Origin: Mycobacterium sp. WUMAC-067
GTDB taxonomy: Bacteria > Actinomycetota > Actinomycetes > Mycobacteriales > Mycobacteriaceae
DNA: 64,000 nucleotides
Direction of reading: 5' to 3'
Assembly (NCBI RefSeq): GCF_020217485.1
Contig: NZ_JAEKMI010000021.1
Span: forward strand, 32,771 to 96,770
Under the pieces are notes generated by a model. It worked only from the letters and a program-made list of their open reading frames with translations. It was not told the DNA's origin and made no database searches. The translations under genes and the position numbers were made by a program. Shown in pieces: positions 58,684 through 64,000 of this stretch; the stretch's first letter is position 1; every line of letters begins with the position of its first letter.

Positions 58684-61600
58684 TCAGGTCGCGACCAGCT
58701 GCTCCACCTGCTGGCCGCGCATCCGCTGGGAGATCACCGCGGTGATGCCGTCGCCCTGCATGGTCACGCCGTAGAGCGCGTCGGCGACCTCCATCGTCGG
58801 CTTCTGGTGGGTGATGATGATGAGCTGCGAGCGCGCCCGCAGCAGCTCGAAGAGCGAGATCAGGCGGCGCAGGTTGGTGTCGTCGAGGGCGGCCTCGACC
58901 TCGTCCATGATGTAGAACGGCGACGGGCGGGCCCGGAAGATCGCCACCAGCATCGCCACCGCCGTCAGCGCCTTCTCGCCGCCGGACAGCAGGGAGAGCC
59001 GGGTGACCTTCTTGCCCGGCGGGCGGGCCTCCACCTCGATGCCGGTGGTGAGCATGTCGCCCGGATCGGTCAGCCGCAGCCGGCCCTCGCCGCCGGGGAA
59101 CAGCACGGTGAAGACCTCGGTGAATTCGCGCTCCACGTCGGTGTAGGCCTCGCTGAACACCTGCAGGATGCGGGCGTCGACCTCGTCGACCACACCGAGC
59201 AGGTCCTTGCGGGCGGCCTTGACGTCCTCGAGCTGGGTGGACAGGAAGTTGTAGCGCTCCTCGAGCGCGGCGAACTCCTCCAGCGCCAGCGGGTTGACCC
59301 TGCCCAGTTCGGCCAGTTCGCGCTCGGCCCGCTTGGCCCGCCGCTCCTGGGTGGCGCGGTCGTAGGGAATGGGGGCCGGCGCGAACACCTGCTCGCCGCG
59401 CTCCTTGGCCTGCTCGTATTCGGCCATCTCCAGGTCGCTCGGCGGCAGCTCGTTTTGCGGGCCGTACTCGGCGATCAAATCGGCGGGCGCCATGCCGAAC
59501 TGCTCGAGCACCATCTGCTCGAGCTGCTCGATCCGCATCGCCGCCTGGGCGTTGGCCACCTCGTCGCGGTGCAGCGAGTCGGTCAGGGCGGCCACCCGGG
59601 CGCCCAGCGCGTTCACCTCGTCGCGCACCGCCGCCATCGCGGTCGCGCGCTGCTGGCGTTCGGCCGCCAGGGCATCGCGGATCTTGGACGCCGAGTCGAC
59701 GACCCCGTTCAGCCGCTGCGCCAGCAGCCGGCCGGAGTCGGCCACCGCGGCCGCCACCGCGGCGGCGCGCAGCCGCGCCTCACGTGCTTGCTGGGCCCGC
59801 ACCCGGGCTTCGCGCTCGGCGGCGGCCGCGCGGCGCAGCGAATCCGCCCGCCCGCGCACCGCGTTCGCGCGTTCTTCGGCGGTGCGCACCGCGAGCCGGG
59901 CCTCCACTTCGACGCTGCGCGCGTTGTCGGTGGCGGCGGCGATCTGCTGCCGGTTCACGGGTTCTTCCGCCGGTGCGTGCTGGGTCTCCTGGGCGTTGCG
60001 CAGCCGGGTTTCCAGTTCGGTGACTTCGGCGACGGTCTGGGTCCGGCCCGCCTCGAGCTCCTCGCGTTGCCGCAGCAACCGGCTCCACTCGTCCTCGGAC
60101 ATGCGGGCTTCCTGGCCGAGCCGGCCCAGCTGTTCGTACATCCCCGAGATGGCGCTGTCGGATTCGTTGAGGGCGGCCAGCGCCTGCTCGGCGGAGTCCT
60201 GACGGGCGGCCTGCTCGGTCAGCGCGCCGGACAGCGCCGCGCTCAGCTGGGCAACCCGGGCCTCCGCGGCGGTCAGTTCGTCGCTGGCCTTGTCGATCTC
60301 GGACGTCACCTCGAGCGTGGACAGCTTGCGGTCGGAGCCGCCGCTCACCCAGCCGGCACCCACCAGGTCGCCGTCGAGGGTGACCGCGCGCAACCGGGGA
60401 TGCTCCGCCACCAGGGCCAGCGCCCGGTCCAGGTCGTCGACCACCGCCACGCCCGAGAGCATCGCCGTGATCGCCCCGCGCAGCCGCGCGGGAGTGTCGA
60501 TCAAGTCGAGCGCCCACAGCGCCCCCGCCGGGGCGGCCTGCGGCGCGGGGTGATCGGCGGGCCAGTCCCCGAGCACCAGCGCGGCCCGGCCGCCGTCGGC
60601 CTGTTTGAGCGCGGCGACCGCGGACCGGGCCGCGCCGAAGCTTTCGGCGGCCAGCGCGTCGGCCGCCGATCCCAGCACCGCGGCCAGCGCCGCCTCGTAG
60701 CCGGAGCGAACCTTCACCAGCTTGGCCATCGGACCCAAAAGTCCTGTGCCGGAATGGTTTTGGGTGAGCCAGGCGGCGCCGTCCTTGCGTTCGAGGCCGA
60801 CGGCGAGCGCGTCGATGCGGGCCCGCAGCGACGCGACCTGGCGTTCGGCGTCCCGCTCGGCGGACTGCAGTTCGGCCACCCGCGCGTCGGCCAACCGCAG
60901 CGCGGCCACGGTGCGTTCGTGGTGCTCGTCGAGGCCCATCTCGCCCTGATCGAGTTCCCCGACGCGCCCCTGCACGGTTTCGAATTCGGCCTTGGCCTGC
61001 TGGGCGCGGGCGGCGGCGGCTTCGATGCGTTCGGACAGCCGCGCGACGCTGTCGTCGATCGACTCGACGCGCGCCCGCATCGTCTCCACCTGACCGGCCA
61101 GGCGCGCCAGACCTTCACGCCGATCCGCCTCGGCGCGCACCGCCGCCATGTGGGCGCGGTCGGCCTCGGCGGCCTCACGCTCGCGCTCGGCCAACTCGGC
61201 GCGGGCGCCATCGAGCCGGGCGCGCGCCGCGGTCAATTCCGCCAGCAGCCGCTGCTCGGCGACCGCGACCTGCTCGGCCTCGGCTTCCAATGCGTCGGGG
61301 TCGGTGTCGCTGGTCGCCACCGGCTCCACGTCGAGGTGCTGGGCCCGCTCGCTGGCGATCCGCACGGTCGCGGCCACCCGCTCGGCCAGCGCGGACAGCG
61401 CGAACCAGATGTGCTGCACCGATTCGGCGCGGCTGGAGAGCTCCCCGACCGCGGTTTCGTGCGCGGTGAGCTCCTCGGACGCCACGGCCAGTCGCGCGGA
61501 GGCCTCGTCGTGCTCGCGCCGCATGGCGGCCTCGGCCTCGAAGATGGCCTCGCGCTCGCCCTTGCGGTTGACCAGGTCGTCGGCGGCCAGCCGCAGCCGC

Positions 61601-62274
61601 GCGTCGCGCAGGTCGGCCTGGATCGTCTGGGCGCGACGGGCCACCTCGGCCTGGCGGCCCAACGGTTTGAGCTGACGGCGCAGCTCGGTGGTCAGGTCGG
61701 TGAGCCGGGCCAGGTTCGCCGACATCGCGTCGAGTTTGCGCAGGGCCTTTTCCTTGCGCTTGCGGTGCTTGAGCACGCCGGCGGCTTCTTCGATGAACGC
61801 GCGACGGTCCTCGGGCCGCGATTGCAGAATCTCGTCGAGCTTGCCCTGCCCGACGATGACGTGCATCTCCCGGCCGATCCCGGAGTCGCTCAGCAGTTCC
61901 TGGACATCCATCAAACGGCAACTGCTGCCGTTGATTTCGTATTCGCTGGCGCCGTCGCGGAACATCCGCCGGGTGATCGAGACCTCGGAGTACTCGATGG
62001 GCAGCGCGTTGTCGGAGTTGTCGATGGTGACGGTGACTTCGGCGCGGCCCAGCGGGGCGCGCGACGAGGTCCCGGCGAAGATGACGTCCTCCATCTTGCC
62101 GCCGCGCAGGGTCTTGGCCCCCTGCTCCCCCATGACCCAGGCCAGGGCGTCGACGACGTTGGATTTGCCCGAGCCGTTGGGCCCGACCACCGCGGTGATG
62201 CCCGGCTCGAAACGCAGAGTCGTCGGCGAGGCAAAGGACTTGAAGCCCTTCAGCGTCAGACTCTTGAGGTACAC
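58684..62274 (-). CDS. smc: Chromosome condensation protein SMC
   Basis: SMC is the ATPase core of the condensin that organises and separates chromosomes. The 1196-residue protein has Walker A at the N-terminus (VVGPNGSGKSNVVDAL), two long Ala/Glu/Arg-rich coiled coils, a hinge in the middle (residues about 500-650, SGYEAALAAVLGSAADALAAE begins it). The C-terminal ABC signature LSLLSGGEKALTAVA and Walker B PFYIMDEVEAALDD close the head. The start is a GTG at 62274. Order acyP-smc-ftsY matches M. tuberculosis. Confidence 0.97.
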   Translation of the reverse strand: MYLKSLTLKGFKSFASPTTLRFEPGITAVVGPNGSGKSNVVDALAWVMGEQGAKTLRGGKMEDVIFAGTSSRAPLGRAEVTVTIDNSDNALPIEYSEVSITRRMFRDGASEYEINGSSCRLMDVQELLSDSGIGREMHVIVGQGKLDEILQSRPEDRRAFIEEAAGVLKHRKRKEKALRKLDAMSANLARLTDLTTELRRQLKPLGRQAEVARRAQTIQADLRDARLRLAADDLVNRKGEREAIFEAEAAMRREHDEASARLAVASEELTAHETAVGELSSRAESVQHIWFALSALAERVAATVRIASERAQHLDVEPVATSDTDPDALEAEAEQVAVAEQRLLAELTAARARLDGARAELAEREREAAEADRAHMAAVRAEADRREGLARLAGQVETMRARVESIDDSVARLSERIEAAAARAQQAKAEFETVQGRVGELDQGEMGLDEHHERTVAALRLADARVAELQSAERDAERQVASLRARIDALAVGLERKDGAAWLTQNHSGTGLLGPMAKLVKVRSGYEAALAAVLGSAADALAAESFGAARSAVAALKQADGGRAALVLGDWPADHPAPQAAPAGALWALDLIDTPARLRGAITAMLSGVAVVDDLDRALALVAEHPRLRAVTLDGDLVGAGWVSGGSDRKLSTLEVTSEIDKASDELTAAEARVAQLSAALSGALTEQAARQDSAEQALAALNESDSAISGMYEQLGRLGQEARMSEDEWSRLLRQREELEAGRTQTVAEVTELETRLRNAQETQHAPAEEPVNRQQIAAATDNARSVEVEARLAVRTAEERANAVRGRADSLRRAAAAEREARVRAQQAREARLRAAAVAAAVADSGRLLAQRLNGVVDSASKIRDALAAERQQRATAMAAVRDEVNALGARVAALTDSLHRDEVANAQAAMRIEQLEQMVLEQFGMAPADLIAEYGPQNELPPSDLEMAEYEQAKERGEQVFAPAPIPYDRATQERRAKRAERELAELGRVNPLALEEFAALEERYNFLSTQLEDVKAARKDLLGVVDEVDARILQVFSEAYTDVEREFTEVFTVLFPGGEGRLRLTDPGDMLTTGIEVEARPPGKKVTRLSLLSGGEKALTAVAMLVAIFRARPSPFYIMDEVEAALDDTNLRRLISLFELLRARSQLIIITHQKPTMEVADALYGVTMQGDGITAVISQRMRGQQVEQLVAT

Positions 62275-62434
62275 GGCGAGCCAGACTACCGCTCAAAGCA
62301 CCCCGGGCAGGCTCACCGAGGGGTGTCGGCCGGCCCGAAATATGCCGGCGGTGTCGCCGGGCGACGCACTGGTCACAGTGGTCACATCAGCCACGAGAGA
62401 ACGCTGCCACGCCCCGCGACGGCGCGCGCCCGCG

Positions 62435-62728
62435 TCACCGCTCGACGAATCCCTCGAAGCGCTCCTGGGGCTCCGACCAATCGGCGACCACGTTGTCGAC
62501 GCGTCCGGGCTGGGCGGGCCACGTCGCGCCGCCGCGCAGCAGCTCCAGCAGCTTTTCGCCGGCCTCCCGCGGCCCCTGGGCGACCACCAGCACGCGGCCG
62601 TCGGCCTGGTTGGCCGCGTACCCGGTCAGTCCCAGCTCCAGCGCCCGGCAGCGCGTCCACCAGCGGAAACCGACCCCCTGGACGTTCCCGTGCACCCAGG
62701 CGGTCAGCCGGGCGTCAGGATCCGACAT
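62435..62728 (-). CDS. acyP: Acylphosphatase
   Basis: The 97-residue enzyme hydrolyses acyl phosphates. Active-site Arg is in HGNVQGVGFRWW, and the Asn in GYAANQADGRVLV. DNVVADWSEPQERFEGFVER is the usual ending. It overlaps the 3' end of the OsmC gene by 14 bases on the same strand, so the two are coupled. Confidence 0.95.
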   Translation of the reverse strand: MSDPDARLTAWVHGNVQGVGFRWWTRCRALELGLTGYAANQADGRVLVVAQGPREAGEKLLELLRGGATWPAQPGRVDNVVADWSEPQERFEGFVER

Positions 62729-63128
62729 CGGTGACCTCGACGTCGACGGTGGTGCCGGACTTCAGGGTGCGCCCGACGGTGCACACCTGGTCGATGGCCC
62801 GGTTGACCACGACCAGCAGGCGCTCCTTCTCGTCTTCGGACAAGGCCGACAGGTCCAGCTCCAGCGTCTCCTCGAGCAGCGGATAGCGCTCCTGCTCGCG
62901 GTCGGCGGCGCCGGAAACCCTGATGACCGCCTTGTAGTCGTCGCCCAGCCGACGGGCCAGCGGCAGGTCGCTGGACATCCCGCTACAGGCCGCGAGCGCG
63001 ATCTTGAGCAGCTCGCCGGGCGTGAACACGCCGTCGACGTCCTCGGAGCCGACGAGTACCTGCGCTCCCCGCGAGCTGTATCCCGTGTAGCGGCGAGTCC
63101 CGGTGCGCTCCACCCATAGTTCGGCCAT
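62715..63128 (-). CDS. OsmC-family peroxiredoxin-like protein (Rv2923c type)
   Basis: The 137-residue protein has two cysteines typical of OsmC/Ohr reductases, in ALAACSGMSSDLPLAR and IDQVCTVGRTLKSG, and the DGVFTPGELLKIALAACSG helix. It could detoxify organic hydroperoxides; shorter OsmC homologues without shown activity also exist. ATG at 63128 is divergent from the deacetylase gene, with 52 bases between. Confidence 0.9.
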   Translation of the reverse strand: MAELWVERTGTRRYTGYSSRGAQVLVGSEDVDGVFTPGELLKIALAACSGMSSDLPLARRLGDDYKAVIRVSGAADREQERYPLLEETLELDLSALSEDEKERLLVVVNRAIDQVCTVGRTLKSGTTVDVEVTDVGS

Positions 63129-63167
63129 GGCTCATTTCTACCGGGCGGCCACGTCGTGACGCGCGGG

Positions 63168-63173
63168 CATACT
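63168..63173 (+). promoter_or_regulatory. Candidate -10 element giving a near-leaderless deacetylase mRNA
   Basis: CATACT lies seven bases before the ATG at 63181, so transcription would begin at or beside the start codon. Leaderless mRNAs are common in mycobacteria, and there is no Shine-Dalgarno sequence here. Confidence 0.35.
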
Positions 63174-63180
63174 GTTTGGC

Positions 63181-63954
63181 ATGGCCACCGTCGTCGCGTT
63201 CCACGCGCACCCCGACGATGAGGTGGTGCTCACCGGCGGCACCCTTGCGCGCGCGTCCGCGGCCGGACATCGCGTCGTCGTGGTCACGGCGACCGACGGG
63301 CGGGTGCACAACGAGGACGACAACCGGCTGGGTGAACTGCGGTCGAGCGCAAGCATTCTCGGGGCGCAGCGGGTGGAGTGTCTCGGCTACGCCGACAGCG
63401 GCTACGGCCCGCTGTTCTACCCGGATCCGCCCGGGCGCACCCGATTCGGACGGGCGGATCTCGACGAGGCCGCGGGGCGGCTGGCCACCATCCTTCGCGA
63501 CGAGGACGCCGATCTGCTGCTGAGCTACCAGCCCAACGGCGGCTACGGCCACCGCGATCATGTGCAGGTGCATCGCGTCGGCAAGCGAGCCGCCGAGCTC
63601 GCCGCGATTCCCCGGGTCCTCGAGGTGACGATGCCGCGCGAAATGCTGCTTCGCGTCAGCGATCTCGCACACCTGCTGCGGCTTCCCGGGCCCTACGAAC
63701 GCGACATCGTCCGGGGAGCGTATGCCCCACGCGCGACGATCACGCACCGGGTCAACGTCTTTCGGTTCGCGCGCCAAAAGCGGGACGCTTTTGCCGCCCA
63801 CCGCTCCCAGATCGGCAGTTCGGGACTGGCGGCGCGCCTGTTCGGGCTCCTGATGCGGTTGCCGCCGCAGGTGTTCGGCGCGCTGTTCAGCCACGAGTGG
63901 TTCGTGGATCCGGCGTTGCCCACGGGGACGCTGCGCCGCGACATCTTCGAGTGA
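63181..63954 (+). CDS. PIG-L/LmbE-family N-deacetylase
   Basis: The 257-residue protein has the PIG-L zinc motif AHPDDE at residues 9-14 and the second ligand region GYGHRDHVQVH. This family removes acetyl groups from sugars (MshB in mycothiol synthesis, Mca, teicoplanin deacetylase). It is not MshB itself by its short length and C-terminus (SHEWFVDPALPTGTL), so the substrate is unknown. It has no Shine-Dalgarno and may be leaderless. Confidence 0.88.
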   Translation: MATVVAFHAHPDDEVVLTGGTLARASAAGHRVVVVTATDGRVHNEDDNRLGELRSSASILGAQRVECLGYADSGYGPLFYPDPPGRTRFGRADLDEAAGRLATILRDEDADLLLSYQPNGGYGHRDHVQVHRVGKRAAELAAIPRVLEVTMPREMLLRVSDLAHLLRLPGPYERDIVRGAYAPRATITHRVNVFRFARQKRDAFAAHRSQIGSSGLAARLFGLLMRLPPQVFGALFSHEWFVDPALPTGTLRRDIFE

Positions 63955-64000
63955 ATCTGTCTTGCCGCGAGAGTGCAGTTAGCGACGAGTTTCGCGAGGC

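Noticed and set aside
58807..62886. 1359-codon open frame on the plus strand
   Set aside because: It lies antisense to smc and acyP. Its Gly/Arg/His-rich translation is the usual product of GC-rich codon positions; no domain is visible.
1..64000. CRISPR arrays, tRNA or rRNA genes, inteins, intact transposons
   Set aside because: I saw no regularly spaced repeats with unique spacers, no tRNA cloverleaf or rRNA sequence, no intein blocks in the conserved proteins and no transposase. This was by eye, so small RNAs could be missed.

Overview
The window is about 64 kb of GC-rich chromosome from a Mycobacterium. I infer a slow grower close to the M. avium complex. The evidence is near end-to-end identity, as I recall the families, with the M. 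tuberculosis genes Rv2864c to Rv2923c in the same order and orientation, plus frequent GTG/TTG starts, mycobacterial lipoprotein signals and an MPT63-type secreted protein. No rRNA, tRNA, CRISPR array, intact insertion sequence or PE/PPE gene was found. Rv numbers are recalled homologues, not search results.

Layout. 1-9.7 kb: penicillin-binding lipoprotein (cut by the window edge), GNAT protein, ispG-rip1-dxr (isoprenoid synthesis and membrane proteolysis), a DUF2631 protein, then rlmN-cdsA-frr-pyrH. The relFG, vapBC43 and mpt83-dipZ-mpt70-mpt53 genes found here in M. tuberculosis are missing. 10.0-20.1 kb: an accessory block after a CsbD stress protein and a GlnR-like regulator (Rv2884 type). 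It holds an acyltransferase, an MPT63-like protein, a 58-aa protein, a dehydrogenase, a beta-propeller-like lipoprotein, a membrane cytochrome b fused to a molybdopterin oxidoreductase with small partners, a PsiD/phosphatidylserine decarboxylase-type pyruvoyl enzyme and a ChaB protein. In M. tuberculosis an insertion sequence lies in the same interval.

20.2-34.4 kb: Rv2887-type MarR regulator with a perfect palindrome over its start, amiC, rpsB-tsf, an M23 peptidase, xerC, a lactate 2-monooxygenase-like enzyme, viuB, dprA, comM, yraN, and fdhF-fdhD. 34.4-49.1 kb: an epimerase and a GAF-ANTAR regulator inserted before the conserved ribosome/secretion group (Rv2901c, rnhB, lepB, rplS, trmD, rimM, KH protein, rpsP), lppW, dacB2 (with a frameshift), TetR, two amidohydrolases and ffh. 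49.2-64 kb: an alpha/beta hydrolase, a helicase-like protein (Rv2917 type), two small genes, the nitrogen operon amt-glnB-glnD with an upstream GlnR-type box, then ftsY, smc, acyP, an OsmC protein and a PIG-L/LmbE deacetylase.

The backbone serves protein synthesis, membrane targeting (ffh, ftsY, lepB), chromosome handling (smc, xerC, dprA, comM), isoprenoid/phospholipid synthesis and nitrogen sensing. The points most worth checking are the dacB2 frameshift, the loss of the LppW lipobox cysteine, the cytochrome b-molybdopterin fusion cluster, the pyruvoyl decarboxylase, the MarR palindrome, the GlnR box, and two repeat arrays.
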